Positions 38,281 to 47,876 of a stretch of DNA of 64,000 bases are shown piece after piece; position 1 is the first letter of the stretch, and each line of letters begins with the position of its first letter. The notes beneath the pieces are model-generated. The model was not told the origin of the DNA. It saw nothing but the letters and a program-made list of their open reading frames with translations, and did no database searches. The stretch is from Ehrlichia chaffeensis str. Arkansas. Lineage in GTDB: Bacteria; Pseudomonadota; Alphaproteobacteria; Rickettsiales; Anaplasmataceae. Made by a program: the position numbers and the translations under genes. The DNA lies in the NCBI RefSeq assembly GCF_000013145.1, contig NC_007799.1:1-64000 (forward strand). Reading direction: 5' to 3'.

Positions 38281-39279
38281 TTAACCATTTTTCTGTAAAG
38301 ATTTAGTGAATAATATTTCTGATACATACCTTTTACCCTCTGATCCTCTTTTTAACTGTATTACAATATCTACTATATTAGTGATGTAATTAATTATTTG
38401 ATCTGGAGGTATGCCAAGTCCTGCTTGCATAACCATTAATTTTAATTGTTCTAGTGCCATCATTGGTGTGTCAGCGTGTAACGTTGATATGGAACCAGGA
38501 TGGCCTGTATTAATTGCTCTTAAAAAGCTAAATGCTTCAGATCCACGTAATTCTCCTACTATTATCCTATCTGGACGCAATCTTAGACATGCCTCTATTA
38601 AATCTTGAGTGCTGACTTTAGCTCTACCTTGTCCTCCTTTTGAGGCAATTAAATGGACTCTGTTTGGATGATTACTTAAAACAATTTCTCTTGCATCTTC
38701 TACTGTTATTAGCCTTTCATTCTGAGGTATACTTCGTAATGCTGCATTGGTAAAAGTTGTTTTTCCTGTTGATGTACCACCACTAATTATTATGTTTTTT
38801 TTGTTTATTATAGCATGTTCTAGAAATTGCTTGATCTTTTTTTGCTTTAATAGTTCTTTTAATTGATTATCTGTATTATTTTCTTGAGTTTCTGTTACAG
38901 CTTGGTTAAATGCGCCCATTTTTTCATAGTCATCTAATGAAAGTTGCATTGCTGATGGTTTTCTAATTGACATGACTACTGTGGTTGCTTCACAGGCTGG
39001 AGGAAATACGATTTGTATACGATAGCCATTAGGTAAAGTTGCTGATAATAATGGATTTTCTTCGCTTATCTTTTGTTCTGTAGCTTGTGCTATTAGTCTG
39101 CCTAATGCTTTTAAATGCGATAAATTTAGGGTCGGAATGGATTCACAACGTATATTTCCTCTGTTTTCTATCCATACTTCACATTCCTGGTTAATAGATA
39201 CTTCATTTACCCCATCTTCATGAAAGATGGATTGTAGTGGTTCGAGATACGTATCTAAGGCGGCATAGCTTGTTGTCAT
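38281..39279 (-). CDS. virB11: Type IV secretion ATPase VirB11
   Basis: VirB11 is the hexameric traffic ATPase at the cytoplasmic face of the secretion channel. The 332-residue protein has an N-terminal domain starting near LEPLQSIFHEDGVNEVSIN, the P-loop GGTSTGKTT at residues 167-175, the Asp box VEDAREIVL, Walker B IIVGELRGSEAFSF and the His box HPGSISTLHAD. It lies 15 bp after virB10 and before virD4 in one minus-strand operon. Confidence 0.97.
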   Translation of the reverse strand: MTTSYAALDTYLEPLQSIFHEDGVNEVSINQECEVWIENRGNIRCESIPTLNLSHLKALGRLIAQATEQKISEENPLLSATLPNGYRIQIVFPPACEATTVVMSIRKPSAMQLSLDDYEKMGAFNQAVTETQENNTDNQLKELLKQKKIKQFLEHAIINKKNIIISGGTSTGKTTFTNAALRSIPQNERLITVEDAREIVLSNHPNRVHLIASKGGQGRAKVSTQDLIEACLRLRPDRIIVGELRGSEAFSFLRAINTGHPGSISTLHADTPMMALEQLKLMVMQAGLGIPPDQIINYITNIVDIVIQLKRGSEGKRYVSEILFTKSLQKNG

Positions 39280-39294
39280 ATAAATCCTTTATAA

Positions 39295-40638
39295 TTAATT
39301 AACAATGTCTATTCCACGAACTGCTGACTTTGGGAACACAATGTCTTTATTAACAAATACTTTTAGCAAAGTACCTTGGTCTACGTATACTGTAGGATTA
39401 TTATTAGAATATTTCTTTATTATATCTTTTATAGAGTTTGAAAAATCATCTACTGCCTGAGATAAAATTTTTACAGGTAATGTAGTTTTTGTAGATTTAG
39501 ACTTATCACCTGTGTCATCTTTCTCCTTATCCTTTTTTTCTTTGCTATCTGACTCTAAAATAGGATAGTTGTTAATCTCAGGGATTTTTGATGTAGCATA
39601 GGATGTTGCTATAGATACACCAGCTAACAGTATTGTTGAAGTTAATATATTGCCTATTTTTGTATCAACAACACCTGAAGCTCCTTGTCTTCCTAATTCA
39701 TCTGTTCCGTTGGAGTCAAGTGTTATGTCAATACCATGAGGGAGGATAACTCTATTCCAAGATATTTGAACTCTAGTTTTTCCGGGGCTAGCATCAAAAG
39801 AATAACTTCCTATTAATCTAGATCCTTTTGGAATCATTACTGTATTGCTAGCTTCAGCATAGACGTCTCTTGCTACTATTCCTCTTAGTGTACCTTGTAA
39901 ATCTGAATTAATAGCAGTTTCTAAGACGACATCAATTATTTTTCCTTGTAAAATTGTTAACTCTAAATTACTCACTTTTGTTGCTACTACATTAGGAGAA
40001 GATGTAGTTTGTAAAGAAATAATGGAATTCATCTTGTTAATTGTAGTATCAATATTTGATTCTCTCTCTCCGTTTTCAGAAGTGCCAGATGCTACATTTT
40101 GTCCTCCTGAAACTGCTAACATTGATGTAGCTCTTCTTTCTTTGTCATATCCTGTTGTTATAGGTGCAATAGGAGCAGCTATGTCTATTTTATTTTGAAC
40201 GGGTAAAGGTATTTTTGGTAAAGGTTCAGGTTGGGGCTGCGGTTTAGGTTTAATTTCAACAGGTTGTTTTGGTTTAATTTTTGGTATTTTGGGTATCTCT
40301 AGTACTTTAGGTTTTTCAACTGTCGGAATTGATGGTAAAGATGGTGATACTAAAGGTGGTAACTCCGGTAATTGAGGTGGAATGTTTATAGGTGGAGATA
40401 CTTCTTGGGTTGGTGGTACAGATTCTTTTAATAATTTTTCTATGTCTGCTTCTTCTGTTGTTTGTGGTTTGTTGAGACTATCATCTGGTTTTTTGCCTGT
40501 GAAGAAATAATAATAAGCAAACCCTAGTCCAACTAACATCACTCCTATTGTGATAAATTTTTTTCCTTTATTTACTCCAACAACGTTTACATTCTCTTCA
40601 ATTTCTGTGTATTGGTTGTTTTGATTTTCTTCTGACAT
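39295..40638 (-). CDS. virB10: Type IV secretion channel protein VirB10
   Basis: VirB10 spans both membranes and gates the outer-membrane pore with VirB7 and VirB9. The 447-residue protein has a short cytoplasmic N-terminus, a membrane helix at about residues 28-46, a long Pro/Lys-rich periplasmic stretch (about 90-145) and a C-terminal TrbI-like beta-barrel with the LQGTLRGIVARDVY, IPKGSRLIGSY and ISWNRVILPHGI stretches. It is 21 bp after virB9. Confidence 0.96.
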   Translation of the reverse strand: MSEENQNNQYTEIEENVNVVGVNKGKKFITIGVMLVGLGFAYYYFFTGKKPDDSLNKPQTTEEADIEKLLKESVPPTQEVSPPINIPPQLPELPPLVSPSLPSIPTVEKPKVLEIPKIPKIKPKQPVEIKPKPQPQPEPLPKIPLPVQNKIDIAAPIAPITTGYDKERRATSMLAVSGGQNVASGTSENGERESNIDTTINKMNSIISLQTTSSPNVVATKVSNLELTILQGKIIDVVLETAINSDLQGTLRGIVARDVYAEASNTVMIPKGSRLIGSYSFDASPGKTRVQISWNRVILPHGIDITLDSNGTDELGRQGASGVVDTKIGNILTSTILLAGVSIATSYATSKIPEINNYPILESDSKEKKDKEKDDTGDKSKSTKTTLPVKILSQAVDDFSNSIKDIIKKYSNNNPTVYVDQGTLLKVFVNKDIVFPKSAVRGIDIVN

Positions 40639-40659
40639 AGTGTACCATGGTAAGTTTTA

Positions 40660-41481
40660 TTATAATTTTTTATTAGTAATTTTTACAGATTCACTTTTAT
40701 ATTCTAGATATAAGTTCTTATGTACACCCTTTATTATTACATAATTTTGTAATAATAACATTTTGCAAGGTACTTTTTTCTCAGAGTTATTGTATATGAA
40801 AATTTGTGGAATAATTTGGTTATCATTTGAGAACTTAAAATATGTAAGTTTTCCGTCATCAAATAATTCTACAGGTAGTATGTTTTGATTTTCTGATTTT
40901 GTCTCTAAAATATAGTGATTACTTGTATTGTTAGGTTTTATTACAACATGCTTTTTTATTTTTTGTACTGCACTAGGCACAGAAATGTCTGGCAGCTTTA
41001 CTTGATTTAGTTCGAAATCTTCTTCGGTTTTTGGATAGTAGAAACGTACTATATATGTTAAATCTATTAGATCAGAATAGCCTGCTTGGTCATTATTGTC
41101 ATCACTAGATTCATTTGCACTACGACATATAAGGTCAAAGGCATAACTTCTTCCTTTGTTTGTTTCTATTAACATATTTGTTCTTCCGTTTTTTTCTAAT
41201 GGCATTATGAATAGTTTGTTACCAACTGGTTTTACTTTCCAGCTTACAGTGTTACCCATTGCTAACATTTTGATAGTTTCACCTTTTGAAAATTCAATGT
41301 ACGAGTGGTAACCATAGTTAAAAACTACATTATAGATTTCATTATTACTGTATACGAAAGTTTTAATCCTACTGTCTACTGTTACAGGATTATCAACCCT
41401 GTTGATGGCATATGCACTGCTGTTAAACATCATTACTAAAACTAATAGTAGTATTGTATAGATTTTATAGAAATTCATCAT
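40660..41481 (-). CDS. virB9: Type IV secretion protein VirB9
   Basis: VirB9 is the periplasmic/outer-membrane ring component. The 273-residue protein has an N-terminal signal sequence (hydrophobic from about residue 9, likely cut after SAYA), the VTVDSRIKTFVYSNNEIYNVVFNYGYHSYIEF region split here as the VirB9 N-domain, the MPLEKNGRTNMLIETNKGR stretch and a C-terminal domain with TYFKFSNDNQIIPQIF. Ehrlichia also has a second virB9 elsewhere in the genome. Its start overlaps the end of virB8 by 17 nt. Confidence 0.95.
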   Translation of the reverse strand: MMNFYKIYTILLLVLVMMFNSSAYAINRVDNPVTVDSRIKTFVYSNNEIYNVVFNYGYHSYIEFSKGETIKMLAMGNTVSWKVKPVGNKLFIMPLEKNGRTNMLIETNKGRSYAFDLICRSANESSDDNNDQAGYSDLIDLTYIVRFYYPKTEEDFELNQVKLPDISVPSAVQKIKKHVVIKPNNTSNHYILETKSENQNILPVELFDDGKLTYFKFSNDNQIIPQIFIYNNSEKKVPCKMLLLQNYVIIKGVHKNLYLEYKSESVKITNKKL

Positions 41482-42181
41482 CTGCCCTATAGTAAGTTAT
41501 CTGGAATCCTAAAGGATTAATTTGCCGTTCTTGTTCATTCATTTCAAGAGTTACGTATTGAAATGATAATGTAGCTATTCTATCTTTTTTTATTATGCCA
41601 CTTGGATGGTTAAATTCTAAGGAGAACCTGATTTGTACACTTCCTGGACGCAAATGCTGTAAAGATCTGATTTTAAGATATCCTGATGTTACATTTGCAT
41701 ATAAGTTTAAAGGACTTGCAGGATTACTTAGCCTTATCCAGTTACGGAACTCACTGTATGTTGTTTGGTTAGAAAATAGACGAACTTTTGTGTAATAGTT
41801 ATATTGAAAATTATTAGGGTCAAAAAGCTCTCTAGATCTTACATATTCTATTATAAAATGATTATTTAAAACTTCGTCTGCTGAGTATTGTTTGACTGAT
41901 ACAGGGTTTACTAAAGTTGTGATTCCAGATTTTTTCTCTATTTCTACTACAAATGGTTCAATAGTTCTGTTTTTGCTTATATTAAAAATGACGAAAACGC
42001 TGATTCCTACTGCGCTTAATGCTAGCATGGTAAAAAACAGTAGCATATTTCTTTGTATAACAACTGAGTTATAACGACTGACGTGCCAACTGTATGTTGT
42101 TTCTAAATTTGCGTTTGATAGTTTGTTATTATCATTTTTATTATTCTTCTTTCTGAATTTATTAAACATACGTATCATCAA
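41465..42181 (-). CDS. virB8: Type IV secretion assembly protein VirB8
   Basis: VirB8 is a bitopic inner-membrane protein that nucleates assembly of the secretion channel. The 238-residue protein has a basic cytoplasmic N-terminus, one membrane helix at about residues 46-67 and a periplasmic NTF2-like domain with the family NYYTKVRLFSNQTTYSEF stretch. It is the first gene of the virB8-B9-B10-B11-D4 operon. The 128 bp between it and ribA should contain the promoter. In E. chaffeensis this operon is reported to be activated by the regulator EcxR; I could not identify its site. Confidence 0.95.
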   Translation of the reverse strand: MMIRMFNKFRKKNNKNDNNKLSNANLETTYSWHVSRYNSVVIQRNMLLFFTMLALSAVGISVFVIFNISKNRTIEPFVVEIEKKSGITTLVNPVSVKQYSADEVLNNHFIIEYVRSRELFDPNNFQYNYYTKVRLFSNQTTYSEFRNWIRLSNPASPLNLYANVTSGYLKIRSLQHLRPGSVQIRFSLEFNHPSGIIKKDRIATLSFQYVTLEMNEQERQINPLGFQITYYRADDEFL

Positions 42182-42309
42182 CCTTATAGTTTTAAGCTAT
42201 ACTTACAAAAATAAAAATTTCTGTTAATCAGATAGTCGTTGCAGAGTGTATACCTTATTTATTTACATCAGATTAACGTTCATATGTAAAAATAGCATAA
42301 AAAATACTT

Positions 42310-43407
42310 CTAGCAAACGTGACCTAACCTTTTAGCTTTAGTATTGATATAATTAATATTATGTTGATTTGTGTCAACAAAAATAGGTAATATTTTTGTA
42401 ACTTGTATGCCGTGATTCTGAATTTCTGAAATTTTATTTGGATTGTTTGTTAATAATTGCAATCTTGAAATTCCCAATTTCTGTAGTATTTTTATAGCTG
42501 GGATGAATACCCTTTCATCATCTTCAAATCCAAAGAATCTATTAGCATCTACAGTATCAAAATTGTGTTTTATTTGTAGTTGATATGTTCTTATTTTGTT
42601 AGCTAGCCCTATACCACGACCATCCTGGGCTAAGTATAAAATTATTCCACCTTTATTTTCTATCATTAACTTTATGGCAGTATGTAGTTGACATCGACAA
42701 TCACAAGATAAGCTGTTAAGTAGGTCACCAGTGTAACATGAAGAATGAATCCTAATGATAGGATTGCTATAATCTGGATTTTCTATAATAATTGCGTAAT
42801 GTTCAAGTTCCCCAGTATGTGATCTGTAAACATTTATTTTAGCATTGGAACAGTCTTTTAGAAATAAAGGTGAACTACATACTTCCTGAATTTCATATTC
42901 TTTATTATAATTCTCGATTATTTCTTGTCTTATAGGTGTGATGTTGTTTTTAGTACACCAATGTAGTACATCAGAATCATTGATATCAACAACAACTGCT
43001 GAGGGTAATAGTTTTGTTAATTTTATTAGGGAAATAGCAGTTATATCTAAAGAGTTTGTACTTACTGTCACATTATCAATAACAAGAGATCCTTTGTGTA
43101 ATTCTTGACCTGTTAGTAGGGAGGATATATATTCTAGATCATGAGATTCTTTAATTTTGATTCTTGAGAGTTGGTTTCCTGAAGATTGGAAGATGAAGTT
43201 TAATCTATTACCGGTTACTAATATGTTGATATCTTTAAAATGTTTTTTCAATGTGTTTAGTAATTGATTATCTATTAATTCGCTGGGGAAGATGAGTAAG
43301 CTATCATTGCTGTTATATAGCAATACTGGGATACCACATCTTAGTTCTGCGATAGACTTTTCTGTAATATACTTGTTGGAGTGAAATCTGTTAAATAAAT
43401 TTTCCAT
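42310..43407 (-). CDS. ribA: GTP cyclohydrolase II with N-terminal extension
   Basis: RibA opens GTP to the first riboflavin precursor. The catalytic part is the C-terminal 200 residues: YRSHTGELEHYAII, IRIHSSCYTGDLL with the zinc cysteines (CYTGDLLNSLSCDC), LYLAQDGRGIGL and the NPNKISEI stretch. The 365-residue protein carries about 165 extra N-terminal residues without a recognisable RibB active site, an architecture common in alphaproteobacterial RibA. The gene precedes the virB8-virD4 operon on the same strand, and some read-through into it is possible. Confidence 0.93.
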   Translation of the reverse strand: MENLFNRFHSNKYITEKSIAELRCGIPVLLYNSNDSLLIFPSELIDNQLLNTLKKHFKDINILVTGNRLNFIFQSSGNQLSRIKIKESHDLEYISSLLTGQELHKGSLVIDNVTVSTNSLDITAISLIKLTKLLPSAVVVDINDSDVLHWCTKNNITPIRQEIIENYNKEYEIQEVCSSPLFLKDCSNAKINVYRSHTGELEHYAIIIENPDYSNPIIRIHSSCYTGDLLNSLSCDCRCQLHTAIKLMIENKGGIILYLAQDGRGIGLANKIRTYQLQIKHNFDTVDANRFFGFEDDERVFIPAIKILQKLGISRLQLLTNNPNKISEIQNHGIQVTKILPIFVDTNQHNINYINTKAKRLGHVC

Positions 43408-43426
43408 ATTATGCTCAAATATTACA

Positions 43427-43515
43427 TGGTGCGGTTGAGAAGACTCGAACTTCCAAGGTTTTTATCAAACCACAGCGACCTCAACGCTGCGTGTCTACCA
43501 TTCCACCACAACCGC
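43427..43515 (-). tRNA. tRNA-Leu (GAG)
   Basis: Read on the minus strand, this is an 89-nt class II tRNA. The acceptor stem pairs GCGGTTG with CAACCGC, the D arm contains GGAATGGTAGAC, the anticodon loop TTGAGGT gives GAG, a long variable arm follows, and the T arm has AGTTCGAGTCT. CCA is encoded (43427-43429). It lies upstream of ribA. Confidence 0.96.
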
Positions 43516-43530
43516 GGTTCATAGCCTTTA

Positions 43531-43559
43531 ATCCTAAATAAATTCACTGCGTGTGTCAA
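43531..43559 (-). promoter_or_regulatory. Sigma-70-type promoter of tRNA-Leu
   Basis: On the minus strand a perfect -35 TTGACA (43559-43554), a 17-bp spacer and the -10 TAGGAT (43536-43531) place the start at about 43524, nine bases before the tRNA. Confidence 0.72.
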
Positions 43560-43951
43560 CGTAGCTTGTTAACTATAAATTAATAACTTTCTTTGATTTT
43601 TAAAAGATATTCTATAATACAATGCTTATTATAATTGAGATTAGATTTATTGTAAAAGAATTTATTATGAGTATAGATTGGTCCCATTACTTTAATATTG
43701 TGAACATAATACATGTGATGAACTTTAATATAGGGCATATGGGAAATGTTAATATGATTAAATAATACACGAAGTTGTGCTAAACATGCGAAATTATAAT
43801 ACTCTATAAGTTTGTATAAAGATGGTCATGTATATCTTAAGCTGTTGAATTGGTGTAGAAGTTTTTTTAGATTGTAAAATTTATAACTAACTAACTGATA
43901 TGTACTTTAATGTTAAGGTATTATATTGGTGATGTATTACATGTGCTGGTT
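43560..43951. other. Spacer upstream of tRNA-Leu
   Basis: About 390 bp separate the tRNA-Leu promoter from the next minus-strand gene. The sequence is AT-rich with no coding frame of note, no RNA motif and no repeat that I can recognise. Confidence 0.5.
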
Positions 43952-45022
43952 TTAAACTTCAATTTTGTTAGATTGTGCAACAAAAAGTATTCCTTCGACT
44001 TGTGATCCATATATTTTACAGTAGCTAGAATAGCTACACTGTAATCCTGATTCTATAATAGATGATTTTATATACTTGTCTGAATGGCAAAAGAAATCTC
44101 CTTCATTTATAAATTGGAAACCTGATCCTTTCTTTCTTCTTGCAAGTCCGATAATAATACCATCTGTCTCTAACATTGTTTTTAGTAATTTAAGAATAGG
44201 ATTTAAACTGCCTGTGTACTGTAGTACTTCAGTTAGAATGATAACGTTGTATTTTTTCTTGTTTTGGTTTTTCTTAAGAAAATCAAAAATGCTTATATTT
44301 ATTAATTCATTATAAGCTTGTTTACCGTTTACAAAACAGCCTCTTGCTATATTTATCATTTTGTTTGATATGTCAATGCCTGTTATATGATTACCTATAC
44401 TTTTCATTTTTAAAAATTGACCACATATACCAGTACCACATCCAAGGTCTAAAATATTTAAGTATGAAGATTTATTTCCAAAAAAGTTTATTATTAGAGA
44501 CTTAACATATTCATGTGCTTTGTATTGTTTTGCTATAAGCCAATGTTCTACAAAATGTTCGCTAGTGTAATCGAAATATTGCTTTATAATGTTTTCAGGC
44601 ACATATACAATACTTTCTGGATTTGTTATTTTGTTTAAGTAGTATAAAGCATCTGCATAATTATTATCTAATTCTATTGCACGTGTAAAATTTTGTTGTG
44701 CTTTATTGAAGTTTTGTAGTGTAAAGTAACATCTTCCAATATTATAATATACTACTGGTAATTTAGGTTTAAAGATACTAATAAGGCGAAATCTGAATTT
44801 TGCATCAGATATATTTCCTTTGTAAAAGTGGTATAAACCAAGATCTATATTAGTTTCAAGTAAGTTTTTTAGCTTATTTTGTAATAGAATGGCTTCCTTT
44901 TTTATGGAAGTGATTTTGTTTTTTATAGATTGAGAAATATCTTGTGGTTTCGGTATAGTTTTATTAATACTCGATATTAAAGACGATACATTACGCTTTG
45001 TTATGAAGAAGTTACTTTTCAT
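43952..45022 (-). CDS. TPR-repeat methyltransferase
   Basis: The 356-residue protein joins a tetratricopeptide region (about residues 60-130, with VVYYNIGRCYFTLQNFNKAQ and a following Ala/Leu-type repeat) to a SAM-dependent methyltransferase domain. Motif I is LDLGCGTG at 191-198, then GIDISNKMINIA, and the NVIILTEVLQYTG stretch for motif IV. Such fusions are known in alphaproteobacteria, but the substrate is unknown. The first 50 residues are basic and not part of either domain. It is a single minus-strand gene. Confidence 0.85.
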   Translation of the reverse strand: MKSNFFITKRNVSSLISSINKTIPKPQDISQSIKNKITSIKKEAILLQNKLKNLLETNIDLGLYHFYKGNISDAKFRFRLISIFKPKLPVVYYNIGRCYFTLQNFNKAQQNFTRAIELDNNYADALYYLNKITNPESIVYVPENIIKQYFDYTSEHFVEHWLIAKQYKAHEYVKSLIINFFGNKSSYLNILDLGCGTGICGQFLKMKSIGNHITGIDISNKMINIARGCFVNGKQAYNELINISIFDFLKKNQNKKKYNVIILTEVLQYTGSLNPILKLLKTMLETDGIIIGLARRKKGSGFQFINEGDFFCHSDKYIKSSIIESGLQCSYSSYCKIYGSQVEGILFVAQSNKIEV

Positions 45023-45096
45023 ATGCCACTCGTCAAATTTTTGTTTAATACTAATATAGCATAAATATGTTATAATGAATAAACATAAACATATTG

Positions 45097-45576
45097 TTAA
45101 ATTGGTAAAATAAAGTTTTCATATAACTTTCTGTGGTGTTCTATTGATTGAATTATTATATTAGTTTTTTGTGCAAGATCTTTATACATTCCGTATTTTT
45201 TATTTAATTCATTTTTATGAGATATATGTTTTAAGAAACTCAAATGCATGTGTGATATTATAAAATGTATTATTTGCGTGTCTATAAGTCGGGAAATTAC
45301 ATTATTGAGGACCTTAAAATTTTTTCCAGTGATTTTTGATAGTAAAAATAGCATTAACTTAATATTGAAATGAATGAGTATCATTATATATATTACACAA
45401 CATAGTACTACACTCAAGCAACCAATCATTACAGAACGTAGATAGTTTGATTCTTCGCTTTCTTCTAAGGAAAAAACTCCTGTTGCACAAAGCATCTTCA
45501 TTTTATGGTATAATACCATTATAGGTACAAAACAAAAAACCAACAGTCCATTTATGTTTGCTTCTTTTAGTTTCAT
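45097..45576 (-). CDS. Hypothetical membrane protein
   Basis: I do not recognise this 159-residue protein. It has two hydrophobic stretches, at about residues 9-25 and 48-82 (long enough for one or two helices), and a soluble C-terminal half rich in His, Lys and Ile. Two cysteines lie in each of the membrane regions. It sits between the TPR-methyltransferase gene and dapF on the same strand. Function cannot be inferred from context. Confidence 0.65.
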   Translation of the reverse strand: MKLKEANINGLLVFCFVPIMVLYHKMKMLCATGVFSLEESEESNYLRSVMIGCLSVVLCCVIYIMILIHFNIKLMLFLLSKITGKNFKVLNNVISRLIDTQIIHFIISHMHLSFLKHISHKNELNKKYGMYKDLAQKTNIIIQSIEHHRKLYENFILPI

Positions 45577-45663
45577 AAAAACCCATTTATTACTGCTGAC
45601 ATTGTAGCATAACTATATACTGTATAAAAGTTTATTGGTCTAAGAAAGTAAAATAGTGACTTA

Positions 45664-46467
45664 TTAGACACGATAAATGCCATTGAATATATATGATACC
45701 ATCCCTTCCATTAAAATAGTGTTATCATGTTGGTATGATATTAATAAATCACCACCTTGTAAACATACGACTGCTGTCTTGTTGGTGTATTGACGTCTTA
45801 TTGCTGCGACTAATGCTGCACATGCTCCGCTGCCACATGAGGCTGTCTCCCCAGTTCCGCGTTCCCAGACCCTAAGTTTTATTTTATCTCTGGATACAAT
45901 TTCAGCAATACTAATGTTTGCCCTTTTGGGGAAAAGGTGATGATTTTCTAGTTTTGGTCCTAGTTTATCTAGTGGAATTGTCTCTATGGAATCAACAAAA
46001 AATATTGCATGAGGATTCCCTACATTTATTCCTACAGGATCGCTTAACATTTCTAATTCTATAGGTAAGTGCAAAGTATCACATTCTTGAGATGTAGGTA
46101 TATCTGTCCAATGGAATTTTGCTACTCCTATGTTGACTTGTACTCTATTTTCCGATGTCCTTAAACATGATAATATACGGTCAGATAGTTCAATTGTTAT
46201 ATTATTATCTTGTTTTTCATTGCTTAATAAGTATCCAACACATCTTGCAGCATTTCCGCACATTTCAACTTTGCTTCCATCTGCATTATATATGTGCATA
46301 AAGCAATCTGCTTTTTCAGATTCTGTTATAATAATGATTTGGTCACAACCAATACCTGTTTTTCTATTGGCAATTGCTTTATAGTTAATGTTACTATAAG
46401 ATTTTTTCCTACAATCTATGATTACAAAATCATTAGAGGTTCCATGCATTTTTATAAAATCTATCAT
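45664..46467 (-). CDS. dapF: Diaminopimelate epimerase
   Basis: DapF converts LL- to meso-diaminopimelate, the direct lysine precursor and a cell-wall building block. The 267-residue protein has FIKMHGTSNDFVIID at the N-terminus, the first active-site Cys in EMCGNAARC (Cys70), the GNPHAIFFV stretch, and the second Cys in GETASCGSGACAA. Both catalytic cysteines are present. asd and dapD of the same route are elsewhere in the window. Confidence 0.96.
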   Translation of the reverse strand: MIDFIKMHGTSNDFVIIDCRKKSYSNINYKAIANRKTGIGCDQIIIITESEKADCFMHIYNADGSKVEMCGNAARCVGYLLSNEKQDNNITIELSDRILSCLRTSENRVQVNIGVAKFHWTDIPTSQECDTLHLPIELEMLSDPVGINVGNPHAIFFVDSIETIPLDKLGPKLENHHLFPKRANISIAEIVSRDKIKLRVWERGTGETASCGSGACAALVAAIRRQYTNKTAVVCLQGGDLLISYQHDNTILMEGMVSYIFNGIYRV

Positions 46468-46728
46468 TACAATATTAAGAAAAAAATGGTAACGTAATTA
46501 TTGTGATCGATTTTAACGAGTTTTCAAATATTTATTTTTGTAGATAGATACAGTCTATTACTGCTAACAGCAATAAATGCTATGTAAATAATGTATTGAT
46601 CCTAGATATGCCAACGTTGTTAAGGCTGTTATATTTATAAAAAAATATAAATTACTACAACAGTAAATAAGTTTTACATAATACTTGTGTAGAAGTGTAG
46701 ATCTTTTTTATGTAATGGTTCTAACATT

Positions 46729-47160
46729 TTATATACTTATGGAGTTTTTTAATAACTGTACTGCTTCTTTATGTTCAGCAATAAAACTTTCTTCTATGTT
46801 TTTTGGAAGTTTGATATTGAAATTTGAGATGAAAAATTGAGATATGTCCTGTAATCTTGCTACATTATTCTTTTTTTTGCTGATAAATTTATAAGAAGAA
46901 ATGCCTTTTAATATTTCAATATTGAGGAGTTTATTTAATAGTACTGATTCCATTGTTGTATTAATTCTTAATAGTATGTTGCTGATGATTTGATCTTCTG
47001 GTAAGGATATGTTGTAATCTTTAGAATGTATTGTTATTATGTATAAGCATGATATTTGTAATAAGTGTGTTTGTTTATATTTTTGATTTTTTATTATTTC
47101 CCATGTTATTTTAGTGGATTTTGTGTCATTTTTATTATTGATAAATGGCATATCTGACAT
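46729..47160 (-). CDS. Hypothetical protein
   Basis: I do not recognise this 143-residue protein. It is soluble, slightly basic and mostly helical in appearance, rich in Ile, Lys, Asn and Ser, with a short hydrophobic stretch near residues 34-46 (LQISCLYIITI). It has no signal peptide and no conserved motif that I can name. It lies alone between dapF (261 bp away) and a 716-bp spacer. The uninterrupted frame and local codon use suggest a real gene, but this is less certain than for its neighbours. Confidence 0.55.
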   Translation of the reverse strand: MSDMPFINNKNDTKSTKITWEIIKNQKYKQTHLLQISCLYIITIHSKDYNISLPEDQIISNILLRINTTMESVLLNKLLNIEILKGISSYKFISKKKNNVARLQDISQFFISNFNIKLPKNIEESFIAEHKEAVQLLKNSISI

Positions 47161-47876
47161 TTCTTTAACCTAAGAGAATCAATTACGATATTATAGATAC
47201 TGATAGTTAAATAATGTATAATAATGGCATTTGTTTTAATGTTGATAGTAAAGAGTTATATATTTGTTTAATAAGCCTATAATGTTGTTTTTTATTTATG
47301 GTGGTACTGTTTATTATAAATATTTTAACTTGAATGATTATTGAATGCGTCAAATGAATGTTATAATTGCTGTAGTTGATCTTACTAGAAATTAAATAGT
47401 TCTGCTCAAGTTACAACTCGTGTGTAGATATTTGTCAAATTTTATTGAAAATATTGCAATTTTTATTGTAGTGCTAGACGTAATGGGTTCTAGCATTGTA
47501 TTTTCGTTAAATATTTTATGGCATTGTTAAAATAGAGGGTGCAAAGGAATATTATAGCCTTTCGAATGTTTGTTATGTGTATAATGTAGTTAATGGTGTT
47601 AATGATTGGCATAGCGTTAAAGATATTAATATTTTATTTAATAAATTAACAAGTATAAAAGTATTAATATTTTTTAATTTTTTATTACTGATAGTATAGT
47701 CTTGGACTGTATTTATTTATATGTTAATTTTGCCAAGTAATATGATGACAAAGTTTTGTGTTACTATGAGAATAAATTTGATTTTATAATAAAAAACACT
47801 TAATAAATTTTCTGTAGTTTATAAAGATATTTAACTATTTTAGTGATTTATTAAATTGTTAAACAAGGTAACTTAT
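47161..47876. other. Long divergent spacer before pgk
   Basis: This 716-bp region is G/T-rich on the + strand (the 60 bases from 47581 hold 11 G and 2 C). It holds a perfect 7-bp hairpin (TGCTAGA with TCTAGCA, 47472-47495), followed by TTGTATTTTC. No coding frame of note or known RNA was recognised. Promoters for pgk and the divergent hypothetical gene must lie here. Confidence 0.5.
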
